Part shown: positions 31,395 to 39,687 of the stretch, piece by piece
Layout of the letters: each line of letters opens with the position of its first letter
Numbering within the stretch: the stretch's first letter is position 1
DNA from: a virus
IMG/VR virus record: IMGVR_UViG_3300008050_005816
Coordinates: 1 to 42,879 of that record
Length of the DNA stretch: 42,879 nucleotides
Direction: 5' to 3' (one strand)
Program-made: the position numbers and the translations under genes
Notes under the pieces: generated by a model
Seen by the model: only the letters and a program-made list of their open reading frames with translations
Databases searched by the model: none
Told to the model about the DNA's origin: nothing

Positions 31395-32359
31395 TTGGAT
31401 TATTTTACGGAACTAGACCAGAATATATTAAGATCTCTCCCCTCGTAAAGGAGTTTAAGGAGAAGGGTGTTGAGCATACCTTATTTCAAGTCCAACAACA
31501 CAGAACCCTATTAGAGGGGTGTGATTATGATTCTATAATCCCTATCTTTGATTCGGGGAATAGGTTAAATAGCATTACTATTTCTATTTTACTATACCCC
31601 CTCCCCACAAACCTAGACCGTGTTTTAGTACAGGGGGACACCACTACTGCTATGGCTGTAGCCCTGAATGCTTTTAATAACCAGATCCCCGTTATTCATT
31701 TAGAGGCGGGACTACGCACTTACGATAAAGAAAATCCCTACCCAGAAGAGGTTAATAGACGAATAATAAGTAGTTTAGCATCCACTCATTATTGTCCTAC
31801 GGTAATGGATGCAAACCATCTTAAGATAGATGGGTACGGTAGTGATAGGGTAGTCGTGACTGGAAATACAGTACTAGATACATTACGCGACATAACCCCA
31901 TCTAAAGGTAATGAAGTTTTAGTAACTCTACACAGGAGAGAGAATCAGCAAGACTTAGCTTCTTGGTTTGGAGCAATCGAATCTTTAGCTATAAATTTTC
32001 CTGAGTATTCCTTTGTGTTTCCTATGCACCCGAGCCCCACCGTTCAGGAACATAAAAACATCTTTAAGAGTGTGACAGTATGTGACCCCATCCCGTTTGA
32101 TGAAATGAAGGAGAGACTTGCTGCCTGTGCTTTAACTATAACCGATAGTGGAGGCATTCAGGAAGAGTGCAGCTTCTTTAAGAAGGTTTGCTTTGTATGT
32201 CGAGAAGTAACCGAACGACCTAGTGAGGGTGGGATTATGTGCCCAACACCAGAGAAATTAATTGAGGAGTTTACAGAAAATCATAAGCTTGAGGTAACTG
32301 GGGATTGTCCATTTGGAGACGGATATGCAGCAACAAAAATCACAGAAGATATTCTCTAA
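31391..32359 (+). CDS. wecB: UDP-N-acetylglucosamine 2-epimerase (WecB-like)
   Basis: A 322-residue enzyme converting UDP-GlcNAc to UDP-ManNAc. Family motifs are GTRPEYIKISPLVKEF at the N-terminus, VQGDTTT, IHLEAGLRTYD with NRRIIS, TLHRREN and the substrate-binding TDSGGIQEE near the C-terminus. It is shorter than bacterial WecB (about 376). The frame is open from 31367, but the ATG at 31391 (MIGLFYGTRPE) has AGGTG upstream and matches the family start; it overlaps the previous stop (ATGA). With the dehydrogenase gene at 35719 this could supply UDP-ManNAcA. Confidence 0.9.
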   Translation: MIGLFYGTRPEYIKISPLVKEFKEKGVEHTLFQVQQHRTLLEGCDYDSIIPIFDSGNRLNSITISILLYPLPTNLDRVLVQGDTTTAMAVALNAFNNQIPVIHLEAGLRTYDKENPYPEEVNRRIISSLASTHYCPTVMDANHLKIDGYGSDRVVVTGNTVLDTLRDITPSKGNEVLVTLHRRENQQDLASWFGAIESLAINFPEYSFVFPMHPSPTVQEHKNIFKSVTVCDPIPFDEMKERLAACALTITDSGGIQEECSFFKKVCFVCREVTERPSEGGIMCPTPEKLIEEFTENHKLEVTGDCPFGDGYAATKITEDIL

Positions 32360-33143
32360 AGAATTTGACAAGTTTTTAAATCTTCTCAGGTCTGAGGAGA
32401 ACTTCGCATTTTCTAGATTCTCTGATGGAGAGCTATTTATGCTAAAGGGCGAGAGGCTGGTTTTAGCAGAAAACAACTATATCACAGGAGATATAAAAGG
32501 TCATGGGGTGTACCCTAAAGAGGAGCAAAAAGACTTTGATCCTGAGAGAGATAAATTCTACCAAGAGAAGTTAATTGAAGCTTTACAGTATAGGAAGAAA
32601 AACTACTACAAGGGATTAACTGGATTAGTTGATGAGGACATTGCAGGAGAGGGCTCCTTCCAATTTCAATTAGATTTATGCGGTGATGGTGACGAGGAGC
32701 ATCTTAGTTATTCTAATGTCTTTATTAATAATAACTACCCCCGATTTATCGAACAGATAATGCCTATCCTTTCTCAGAGAGAAATAGTATTCATTGCCAA
32801 CGAATCAGCAACTTTTGATAAACTAGCTTTTGATGTAATTAAGCATTTTAAGGTTGGAAGTAATTGTATTATTAATGATTACAACTTAGTAGAAGATATT
32901 AAAGTCTGGATAAAAGAAAATGATATAAAGAATAAGGTGTTTTTATTTTCTGCCTCAACCCTTAGTAATTATATTATTCATGAATGCTTTAAAGAGTGTG
33001 ATGAAAATACTTACATAGACATAGGAACTTGCTTAAGCCCTTGGATGGGTCTTGAGGGTTGGAAGTACACTAGGGCATATTTGCAGCACTGGGTTTTAGG
33101 AATGCATAACAAGTATGGAACACAGGAGGATGTATGGAGTTAG
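32325..33143 (+). CDS. GT-D-like glycosyltransferase (DUF1792-type)
   Basis: A 272-residue protein. FAFSRFSDGELFML near the N-terminus matches the R-F-G-D-G-E motif of the GT-D glycosyltransferase fold (DUF1792), whose D-x-E binds the metal and sugar nucleotide, and YIDIGTCLSPWMG resembles the family's late motif. The frame opens with a TTG at 32313, but the ATG at 32325 has TTGGAG at a good distance and is preferred. It overlaps the epimerase gene by 35 bases. The match is by motif only, so other fold assignments remain possible. Confidence 0.65.
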   Translation: MQQQKSQKIFSKEFDKFLNLLRSEENFAFSRFSDGELFMLKGERLVLAENNYITGDIKGHGVYPKEEQKDFDPERDKFYQEKLIEALQYRKKNYYKGLTGLVDEDIAGEGSFQFQLDLCGDGDEEHLSYSNVFINNNYPRFIEQIMPILSQREIVFIANESATFDKLAFDVIKHFKVGSNCIINDYNLVEDIKVWIKENDIKNKVFLFSASTLSNYIIHECFKECDENTYIDIGTCLSPWMGLEGWKYTRAYLQHWVLGMHNKYGTQEDVWS

Positions 33144-33517
33144 TACCTATCACAGAAGATTATTACGATTTTGTGCGAATATTAAGGATGCACCCGAATA
33201 CCCGTTCAGGGTTTATTGAGGACGCACAAATAACCGAGGATTCTCAAGAGAAATATATGAGTAAGCATGGGAAGGATTACTATGTTTGTCTATTATATGA
33301 AGGGACTGATTTTTGTTGTCCAGTAGGATACATTGGTGTTATTGACGAGGACATACGATTATGCACAGCCCCATCCCATCAAGGTATAGGCATTGGTAAG
33401 TTTATGCTTCAACAAATTAAGATCCTTTATCCTACTGCAACAGGTAAGATAAAAAAGAGCAATCTTGCTAGTCAAAGAATATTTGATAGTTGTAATATAG
33501 ATTATAAGCTGATATGA
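33134..33517 (+). CDS. GNAT acetyltransferase
   Basis: A 127-residue GNAT-family N-acetyltransferase. The acetyl-CoA loop is HQGIGIGKFML (Q/R-x-x-G-x-G/A), preceded by the GYIGVIDEDIRLCTAP strand pair and followed by NLASQRIF, the typical C-terminal part. It ends four bases inside the aminotransferase gene. The pairing with a sugar aminotransferase suggests acetylation of an amino group on a nucleotide sugar, as in QuiNAc-type pathways; this is inference. Confidence 0.8.
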   Translation: MELVPITEDYYDFVRILRMHPNTRSGFIEDAQITEDSQEKYMSKHGKDYYVCLLYEGTDFCCPVGYIGVIDEDIRLCTAPSHQGIGIGKFMLQQIKILYPTATGKIKKSNLASQRIFDSCNIDYKLI

Positions 33518-34134
33518 AAACTATTAAACACAATCCATATAACATAGTAAAGATGTTTGAAGAGGAAGTGGCTCAGTATACAGGAGCCCCGTTCGCTGTA
33601 GCTGTAGATAGCTGCACTAATGCATTATTTTTGTACTGCAAATATTACATGGTTAATGAGGTGACAATTCCCAAGAGAACATACCTATCTGTTCCCATGT
33701 CTATTATCCACTCTGGAGGTGAGGTTGTGTTTGAAGATAAAGAGTGGTCTGGTGCTTACCAGCTTAAGCCATACCCCATTTATGACGCAGCAAAAAGATT
33801 AACCTCTGGAATGTACATCCCCGAGACATCTATGTGCCTGTCTTTTCATATCAAGAAAACATTATCTATTGGGAAGGGTGGGATGATATTAACCGATGAT
33901 TATAAAATGGTAGAGTGGTTAAAGAAAGCTCGTTATGAGGGTCGTTCTGAGGTGAACTATACAGAGGATAACATTGATATGCTGGGGTGGAATATGTACA
34001 TGACCCCACAACAAGCTGCACACGGATTAGCTCTCATGCAGAACTACCCAGAACATATGGAAGACTTAGGTGAGAATAATGGATACCGAGATCTAACCAC
34101 CAATACAGTATTTAAGGAGTGTAGAGTAATATGA
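33514..34134 (+). CDS. DegT/DnrJ-type sugar aminotransferase, short
   Basis: A 206-residue PLP enzyme of the DegT/DnrJ/EryC1 family. Visible are the cofactor-phosphate region DSCTNALFLYC, TIPKRTYLSVPMSIIHSGG, the YDAAKR segment (Asp binding the PLP ring nitrogen), and SFHIKKTLSIGKGGMILTD with the catalytic lysine. Family members have about 370 residues, so the C-terminal small domain is largely missing; it keeps the core of the active site. It may be a reduced enzyme transferring an amino group to a nucleotide-keto sugar. The next gene begins inside its stop codon region. Confidence 0.8.
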   Translation: MKTIKHNPYNIVKMFEEEVAQYTGAPFAVAVDSCTNALFLYCKYYMVNEVTIPKRTYLSVPMSIIHSGGEVVFEDKEWSGAYQLKPYPIYDAAKRLTSGMYIPETSMCLSFHIKKTLSIGKGGMILTDDYKMVEWLKKARYEGRSEVNYTEDNIDMLGWNMYMTPQQAAHGLALMQNYPEHMEDLGENNGYRDLTTNTVFKECRVI

Positions 34135-34976
34135 TTACTTTTTCCAAGTTAGGTGAGTATGGAAGGTTAGGTAATCAACTGTTCCAGTACGCAGCAGCTA
34201 AAGCTCTATCTTTGGAAAATGGCTATAACCTGATTCTACCAAACCCTAGCACAAAAAACTGGCATGGTCAAGACTGTCTTTTAAAAAACTTTAGCATCCC
34301 AGAGGCTCTTTTTGGAGAAGCTTCGGGGATACAGTATGCTTATTTAGAGCAAGACGCTTTTCAGTACGACCCAAGCTTTTGGCAAGCTTTAGATAACACA
34401 GACTTGGTTGGGTTCTTCCAAAGTATGTCATACTTTGAAAAGCATAGTGATGTGATAAAGAAAGATCTCCTTCCAAAAGACAGCCTCATGGAAGAGGCAA
34501 CCAACTTTGTTTCCAACATAAGAGAAAAATACAATAAGCCTGTAGTTAGTATTCACATACGCAGGGGCGACAATGCTACAGTTAACAAAGAACATTACAA
34601 AGATATGTACTCTGCGGGAAGCCCTTACTTTTCCTATCTAAAAAACGCTGTTAATTTATTTTCTGATTGCACCTTACTAGTGTTTACTGGAGGTAAAAGA
34701 TCAGAGGACTGTAATGGTGAGGACATAGAGTGGTGTAAGAATAATCTAGGACTCTTGGCCGAATACTCTAGAGGAAATACTCTACAAGACTTTTGCAGAA
34801 TGATGGTATGTGACCACTCTATTCTTTCCCCCGCTACCTCTTTCGGCTGGTGGGCAGGGTATTTAAGCGTAAGCAAAGACAAGAAAGTAGTAGCACCAAT
34901 TGATTATCACCCAGACATAAAGGGTTTCAACCATAGAGAAAACTTTTATCCTGAGGAGTTTATTCTATGCGATTAG
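34131..34976 (+). CDS. Alpha-1,2-fucosyltransferase-like (GT11)
   Basis: A 281-residue GT11 glycosyltransferase. The N-terminal GRLGNQLFQYAAAKAL is the family hallmark; HIRRGD is the GDP-sugar-binding motif; and SPATSFGWWAGYL is the conserved C-terminal element. GT11 enzymes normally use GDP-fucose. The operon encodes GDP-mannose 3,5-epimerase (38121), which makes GDP-L-galactose, a close structural analogue, so the donor could be GDP-L-galactose here; that is inference. It is coupled to both neighbours by short overlaps. Confidence 0.9.
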   Translation: MITFSKLGEYGRLGNQLFQYAAAKALSLENGYNLILPNPSTKNWHGQDCLLKNFSIPEALFGEASGIQYAYLEQDAFQYDPSFWQALDNTDLVGFFQSMSYFEKHSDVIKKDLLPKDSLMEEATNFVSNIREKYNKPVVSIHIRRGDNATVNKEHYKDMYSAGSPYFSYLKNAVNLFSDCTLLVFTGGKRSEDCNGEDIEWCKNNLGLLAEYSRGNTLQDFCRMMVCDHSILSPATSFGWWAGYLSVSKDKKVVAPIDYHPDIKGFNHRENFYPEEFILCD

Positions 34977-35722
34977 TCTCAACTCATGATGGAGAAAATT
35001 CAGCAGGTTTAGGATCGTTACTGCAAGTACAACAGCACCTTTACGCTTTTTGTAGAATGACAGGACGCACTTTTGTATTCCCAGGGCTCAAAAATCTATC
35101 ACACTATCAGTATACAAACCAAACTCAACAAGAGTTTTGTGATAGTATCAATAAGTTTTTAGGATTTCAAACATCAGGAATCACGCCCACGGGGGTTGTT
35201 AACGAGAGTTATCTTATAAAGATTTGGGGAGAAACATACAATAGTGAAAAGAGATCTTATATAGAAGAACTATTCTCCTCCCTTTCCTATGAGGGAGAGT
35301 TATTTTTTACTAAAGGCAAGAAGAGCATAGCCGTTCACATAAGATCTTGGAATTCTCAGGATAACTGCAAGCACCCCGATAGAGAATACTTTGAGAAGGG
35401 TGGGTATAAGGAAAAGTATTATGACCAGCTTCTACAGGAGTTAGTTGATGAGGGTAGTGAGGTCCACATCTTTTCTCAAGGACAAGAGGAGGAGTTTTCT
35501 TTGTTTACAGAAAAGTATGATGCAAAGCTACACTTAGATGAGGACATCATATCCACCTTGTATCACCTCATAGTAGCTGATTGCTTAGTCTCTTCAAACA
35601 GTTCTCTAAGTTGGTGCGCTCATCTATACGGGCAAAATAAAAAAGTATACGCACGGGATAATTTCTTTCATTCCTGGTACAATGAGACTAGTATAGTTAG
35701 ACAGGATGGAAAACTGAAATGA
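34967..35722 (+). CDS. Fucosyltransferase-like protein
   Basis: A 251-residue protein that resembles the same GDP-sugar transferase superfamily: it has AGLGSLLQVQQHLYAFCRMTG in the N-terminal half, AVHIRSWN (compare HIRRGD) about residue 120, VHIFSQGQ and ADCLVSSNSSLSWCAHLYG (compare the SP/SSFSxxA element). A role as a second transferase acting with GDP-linked sugars fits the operon. Confidence is limited because the motifs are degenerate. Ten bases overlap the GT11 gene. Confidence 0.6.
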   Translation: MRLVSTHDGENSAGLGSLLQVQQHLYAFCRMTGRTFVFPGLKNLSHYQYTNQTQQEFCDSINKFLGFQTSGITPTGVVNESYLIKIWGETYNSEKRSYIEELFSSLSYEGELFFTKGKKSIAVHIRSWNSQDNCKHPDREYFEKGGYKEKYYDQLLQELVDEGSEVHIFSQGQEEEFSLFTEKYDAKLHLDEDIISTLYHLIVADCLVSSNSSLSWCAHLYGQNKKVYARDNFFHSWYNETSIVRQDGKLK

Positions 35723-36804
35723 GCAATAATATTACTATTTTTGGGGTGGGCAAACTTGGAGTTTGTTTCGCCCTCAACTTGGAGAGAGTGGGCTACTCTG
35801 TTCTGGGTGTTGATATTCACCCCAAGTATGTTGATTCTATAAACACAAAAACTCTTAAGTCATCAGAGGATTCGGTTGAAAGTATGCTCACATTAGCAAA
35901 TAACTTTACAGCCACTACAGATGTGGATCAGGGACTGGAGTTCTCGAACATTTTATTTGTTCTTGTTGCCACTCCCTCGTTGGACAACGGAAAATATGAT
36001 CACTCTCAAATTGATAGGTTGGCAAATCAGTTGATTAAGCAGGGGAGACAAGAAACTACAAAAGAGTTAATCATTGGATGCACCACGATGCCAGGGTATT
36101 GTGATGATTTACAGGATAGGTTAGAAAGATATAATTACAATGTCTCATACAACCCTGAGTTTATTGCACAGGGGACAGTAATCAGAGATCAGTTATACCC
36201 CGACATAGTTCTTATTGGTTCAAGAAATGAGGAGAGTGCAAACAAGATTAAAGGAGTGTATGAACGCTTAGTTGAAAATACTCCCGTTTATTCTATTATG
36301 TCCCCCATTAGTGCAGAGATTTGTAAGATTGCACTAAACTGTTTTATTACTACTAAGATTGCTTTCACTAATATGATAGGAGACTTAGCAACTAAAGTGG
36401 GGGGAGAGCCCCAAAGTATTCTAGACGCTATTGGAGCCGATCAACGAGTGGGAAGTAAGTGTACTAACTATGGCTATGGGTATGGAGGCCCGTGTTTCCC
36501 CAGAGACAATCGTGCGCTGGGAGTCTACGCAAAGGAACAAGATTGTTCTATCCATATCAGCGATGCTACGGATGAATGTAATGCCGATCACCTACAGTTC
36601 ATGATTGATAATTTTGAGGGCGATGAGGTTATTGTAGAGGGCGTAACATACAAACCTCAGTCCATGATGATTGAAGAGTCGCAACAACTAGCCTACGCTG
36701 TGGGCTTGGCAAAGAAAGGGGTAAAGGTAACTCTAATTGATAAGCCTGAAGTCCTTTCTGAGGTGAAGAGTATATATGGAGATTTATTTACTTACCGTGA
36801 TTAA
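35719..36804 (+). CDS. UDP-sugar 6-dehydrogenase (UDP-Glc/UDP-ManNAc type)
   Basis: A 361-residue NAD-dependent dehydrogenase that oxidises C6 of a UDP-sugar to the acid using two NAD. The N-terminus ITIFGVGKLGVCFALNL is a Rossmann NAD site; NPEFIAQGTVIRDQLYPD matches the family core; ISAEICKIALNCFITTKIAFTN is the central helix; and GYGGPCFPRD contains the catalytic Cys. It is shorter than most relatives (about 390-420). With WecB upstream, UDP-ManNAc is a likely substrate (WecC activity), but UDP-glucose is also possible. Ends with a 29-base overlap into the methyltransferase gene. Confidence 0.9.
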   Translation: MSNNITIFGVGKLGVCFALNLERVGYSVLGVDIHPKYVDSINTKTLKSSEDSVESMLTLANNFTATTDVDQGLEFSNILFVLVATPSLDNGKYDHSQIDRLANQLIKQGRQETTKELIIGCTTMPGYCDDLQDRLERYNYNVSYNPEFIAQGTVIRDQLYPDIVLIGSRNEESANKIKGVYERLVENTPVYSIMSPISAEICKIALNCFITTKIAFTNMIGDLATKVGGEPQSILDAIGADQRVGSKCTNYGYGYGGPCFPRDNRALGVYAKEQDCSIHISDATDECNADHLQFMIDNFEGDEVIVEGVTYKPQSMMIEESQQLAYAVGLAKKGVKVTLIDKPEVLSEVKSIYGDLFTYRD

Positions 36805-37408
36805 ATTTCCTAAAGAAGATTTTGATTTATTCTTAGATGTGGGCTTGTCTTGGAACGCTCCCACATCTGTAGAGATGTTGAATGCTAATCCTAATATTTT
36901 TGTTATTGGTGTTGAGCCAAACCCCAGGTCTTGTTCTAATGTGCGCTCTCTGAATCTTGGGGATAGGTTTCATCTAATTGAATCAGGAGCCTCAGATGTG
37001 GAAGAGCAAAGAGACTTTAATTGTATCGCCAGCGATGCTGGTCGCTCCTCTGATGAGGGTACATCAAGTTTTTTAAAAATTAACCCCTCTTTAGTCGCTA
37101 AAGATTGTGACATCAAAGAAACTATCCAAGTAAAAACAATCACCTTAGAAAAGGTTCTTGATTTGGTTCCTTGGGATCGTGTCAGAGATGGAGTTTTTGA
37201 TATGAAGTCTGACACGCAGGGATATGAAGACAAAGTTATAAAAGGTCTAGGACACTATATCAGCAGACTTAGATTTCTAAAAATTGAAAGCACCACATGG
37301 GGTGATTATGAAAATGCATCTAACCATGATGATGTAAAAAACTTATTGAACGATTACATGATTCAAATAACAAATCAAGGAGGGGACGCATGGTTCAAGA
37401 GAAAATAG
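36776..37408 (+). CDS. FkbM-type methyltransferase
   Basis: A 210-residue SAM-dependent methyltransferase of the FkbM family. The SAM loop is LFLDVGLSWNAP, the next strand ends in VIGVEPNP, and the core motif FDMKSDTQGYEDKVIKGLG matches the family D-x-E/D-G-x-E-x-x-V-L pattern. It may methylate a sugar hydroxyl in the glycan. The ATG at 36776 has AGGTGAAGAG upstream; a GTG at 36797 is an alternative. It overlaps the dehydrogenase gene by 29 bases and the NAD synthetase gene by 19. Confidence 0.8.
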   Translation: MEIYLLTVIKFPKEDFDLFLDVGLSWNAPTSVEMLNANPNIFVIGVEPNPRSCSNVRSLNLGDRFHLIESGASDVEEQRDFNCIASDAGRSSDEGTSSFLKINPSLVAKDCDIKETIQVKTITLEKVLDLVPWDRVRDGVFDMKSDTQGYEDKVIKGLGHYISRLRFLKIESTTWGDYENASNHDDVKNLLNDYMIQITNQGGDAWFKRK

Positions 37409-38124
37409 TTAACTGGTTAAAAGATTACATCTCCGAGAGTGGGATAAAAGGTTTTGTCGTAGGGATTTCTGGAGGTATTGATTCTGCGGTAACATCTGTA
37501 TTATGTGCGGAGACGGGCTACCCTGTTCTAGCTGTTTCCATGCCTCTCCACCAAAACAAGATTCTTCACAGTATGTCTGAGCTTCAGAAAGATTATCTTG
37601 CTTCTAAGTATGACAATGTTACTCGTTCAAACATTGATTTATCAAAAACCTACGATGCTTTTAAGGACGCTGTACCCTCTTCCGACCTTGGCTATGCCAA
37701 CAGTAAAGCTAGACTGCGTATGACTACGCTTTATGGGTTAGCCGCTGACCATAACTACCTAGTGGTTGGTACAGGAAATAAAGTGGAGGACTTCGGGGTT
37801 GGCTTCTTTACCAAGTATGGTGATGGGGGTGTGGATCTTTCTCCTATCGCTGACTTGACCAAGACGCAAGTATACGAATTAGCCAAGGAGATGGGCATCC
37901 CACAAAAGATTCAAGATGCTCCTCCTACTGATGGTTTGTGGGAGGACGGTAGACAAGACGAAGATCAACTCGGAGCAACTTATGCGGAATTAGAATGGGC
38001 TATGGAATATAATGGTAGCTCTCGTCCTACCCAAAGACAAAATAAAGTGTTAGAAATTTATGAAAAGCATCATGAAGCTAATAAGCATAAGATGCTTCCT
38101 ATTCCTGTTTGTAAAATAAAATGA
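37390..38124 (+). CDS. nadE: NAD synthetase (NadE-like)
   Basis: A 244-residue ammonia-type NAD synthetase converting nicotinate adenine dinucleotide to NAD with ATP. The ATP-pyrophosphatase loop SGGIDSA (residues 27-33), ANSKARLRMTTLYGLA, VGTGNKVEDFGVGFFTKYGDGG with PIADLTKTQVYELAKEMGIP, and DEDQLGATY are all diagnostic. No glutaminase domain is present, so free ammonia would be the nitrogen source. GGAGGGG precedes the ATG. The operon includes NAD users (dehydrogenase, epimerase), so it may keep NAD available; countering host NAD depletion is another possibility. Confidence 0.9.
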   Translation: MVQEKIVNWLKDYISESGIKGFVVGISGGIDSAVTSVLCAETGYPVLAVSMPLHQNKILHSMSELQKDYLASKYDNVTRSNIDLSKTYDAFKDAVPSSDLGYANSKARLRMTTLYGLAADHNYLVVGTGNKVEDFGVGFFTKYGDGGVDLSPIADLTKTQVYELAKEMGIPQKIQDAPPTDGLWEDGRQDEDQLGATYAELEWAMEYNGSSRPTQRQNKVLEIYEKHHEANKHKMLPIPVCKIK

Positions 38125-39104
38125 AAAAAGTAGTAGTATGTGGTGCGGGAGGCTTCATTGGAGGTCACATGGTTAAGAGGCTTTTGGGAGAAGGCTGTGA
38201 GGTGGTAGCTGTTGATATTCGTCCATTTAATGAGTGGGATCAGGTTCATGAGGAAGCTCTTAGTGAGCAGCTATTTGATCTAAGACACTCAAAATCAGTT
38301 GAGAGTTTAGTTCGTTCATCGCAAGCAGACGAGCTTTATCAGTTCGCTGCTGATATGGGTGGTGCGGGGTATATCTTCACAGGAGATCATGATGCTGATG
38401 TAATGCATAATTCAGCTATTGTGAATCTTAATATTGCCAAGGCTATTGCTTGTTATAGCCCTAAGACTAAAGTGTTTTACTCTTCTTCCGCTTGTATCTA
38501 CCCATCCCACAATCAGGAGGACCCAGAAAACCCTAACTGCGCCGAGGACTCAGCCTATCCTGCTAACCCAGACTCCGAGTATGGATGGGAAAAGCTTTTC
38601 TCAGAGAGAATGTGGAGATCTTTTGCTAGAAACTATAACCTAGAAGTTCGCATCGCTAGGTTCCATAACATTTTTGGCCCTGAAGGGACTTGGGATGGTG
38701 GAAAAGAAAAAGCTCCTGCGGCTATGTGCCGTAAGGTTTGTATGTCCGATGGTGAGATAGAGGTTTGGGGTCCTGGGAATCAAACTAGATCTTTTCTGTA
38801 CATTGATGAGTGTATTGAAGCTGTACTCAGACTAATGGATTCCGATGTTGAAGAGATTATTAATATAGGGTCAGATGAGATGATTTCAATTAATGGACTA
38901 GCTCAGATGACTGCTGAGATTAGTGGTAAGGATATTAAAATTCTAAATATTGATGGGCCTGTCGGTGTTAACGGTAGGAACAGCGATAATGAACTGATTG
39001 AGAAGCTTTTAGGGTGGAGACCTGAGGAGGCTCTAGTTACAGGTATGAAAAAAACCTATAATTGGATCGCAGAACAGGTCGATGAGACCTATAATACACC
39101 ATGA
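38121..39104 (+). CDS. GDP-mannose 3,5-epimerase-like SDR enzyme
   Basis: A 327-residue extended short-chain dehydrogenase. The NAD site is GAGGFIGGHMVKRL (8-21). Features special to GDP-mannose 3,5-epimerase are ADMGGAGYI (77-85), SSACIYPS with Cys125, YGWEK (Y154, K158), FHNIFGPEGTWDGG and KEKAPAAMCRK. This enzyme makes GDP-L-galactose (or GDP-L-gulose) from GDP-mannose, well known in plant vitamin C synthesis and in some bacterial glycans. Here it could provide the donor for the fucosyltransferase-like enzymes. The length is slightly below plant enzymes (about 377). ATGA overlap with nadE. Confidence 0.87.
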   Translation: MKKVVVCGAGGFIGGHMVKRLLGEGCEVVAVDIRPFNEWDQVHEEALSEQLFDLRHSKSVESLVRSSQADELYQFAADMGGAGYIFTGDHDADVMHNSAIVNLNIAKAIACYSPKTKVFYSSSACIYPSHNQEDPENPNCAEDSAYPANPDSEYGWEKLFSERMWRSFARNYNLEVRIARFHNIFGPEGTWDGGKEKAPAAMCRKVCMSDGEIEVWGPGNQTRSFLYIDECIEAVLRLMDSDVEEIINIGSDEMISINGLAQMTAEISGKDIKILNIDGPVGVNGRNSDNELIEKLLGWRPEEALVTGMKKTYNWIAEQVDETYNTP

Positions 39105-39478
39105 AAGACGAACTATACTATCTAGATGAAACTTGCTTAGGCGAACTATACCATTTCGACCTGTATCAGGACTTAGCAGAGGACACAGCCGTTTATCCCG
39201 ACAGAGGTGATAATATTTACTACCCCGCTCTAGGACTCGCTGGAGAGGCAGGGGAAGTGTGTGAGAAGATCAAGAAGATCATGCGTGACCAAAAAGGTCA
39301 CCTCACCAAAGAGAACGCTGAGGAGCTAGTAAAAGAACTAGGAGATGTTCTTTGGTATGTTGCAAACTTAGCCTGTGAAATCAACAGTACCTTATCTAAT
39401 GTAGCTGAGACTAATTTACGAAAGCTAAAAGATAGGAAAGATAGGGGAGTTTTGAAAGGATCAGGAGATAATCGCTAA
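39101..39478 (+). CDS. mazG: MazG-like nucleotide pyrophosphohydrolase
   Basis: A 125-residue all-alpha NTP pyrophosphatase. The metal motif E-x-x-E is visible in GLAGEAGEVCEKIKKIM and the second in EELVKELGDVLWYVANLA. Phage MazG homologs are common and have been linked to nucleotide pool or alarmone control, which I state as family knowledge rather than shown here. It starts inside the epimerase stop (ATGA) and ends in a one-base overlap with the zinc-ribbon gene. Confidence 0.9.
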   Translation: MKDELYYLDETCLGELYHFDLYQDLAEDTAVYPDRGDNIYYPALGLAGEAGEVCEKIKKIMRDQKGHLTKENAEELVKELGDVLWYVANLACEINSTLSNVAETNLRKLKDRKDRGVLKGSGDNR

Positions 39479-39687
39479 TGCCTTTATACGAGTATCAATG
39501 CTCTTCTTGCGAGGTAATCTTTGAATGTTTCGAATCCATGACGGAGAATGCGGAAAGCCCCGTTCCGCATTGCCCTAAATGTGACCCAGAGCACTCTCAT
39601 AGTACTACTATGTTCATGTACTTCGGGAATCATAGACCGGCGTTTAGAATTGAAGGGGGAGGGGTTTTTAATCCAGGATTACATTAA
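39478..39687 (+). CDS. Short FmdB-type zinc-ribbon protein
   Basis: A 69-residue protein starting MPLYEYQCSSCEVIFECFE with CPKCDPEH later, a zinc ribbon of the FmdB family (CxxC...CxxC). It is the second zinc-ribbon of this type in the window (the other is at 24057). The C-terminal GNHRPAFRIEGGGVFNPGLH is conserved-looking in such phage proteins as I recall. Role unknown; ends in a one-base overlap with the glutamine synthetase gene. Confidence 0.75.
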   Translation: MPLYEYQCSSCEVIFECFESMTENAESPVPHCPKCDPEHSHSTTMFMYFGNHRPAFRIEGGGVFNPGLH

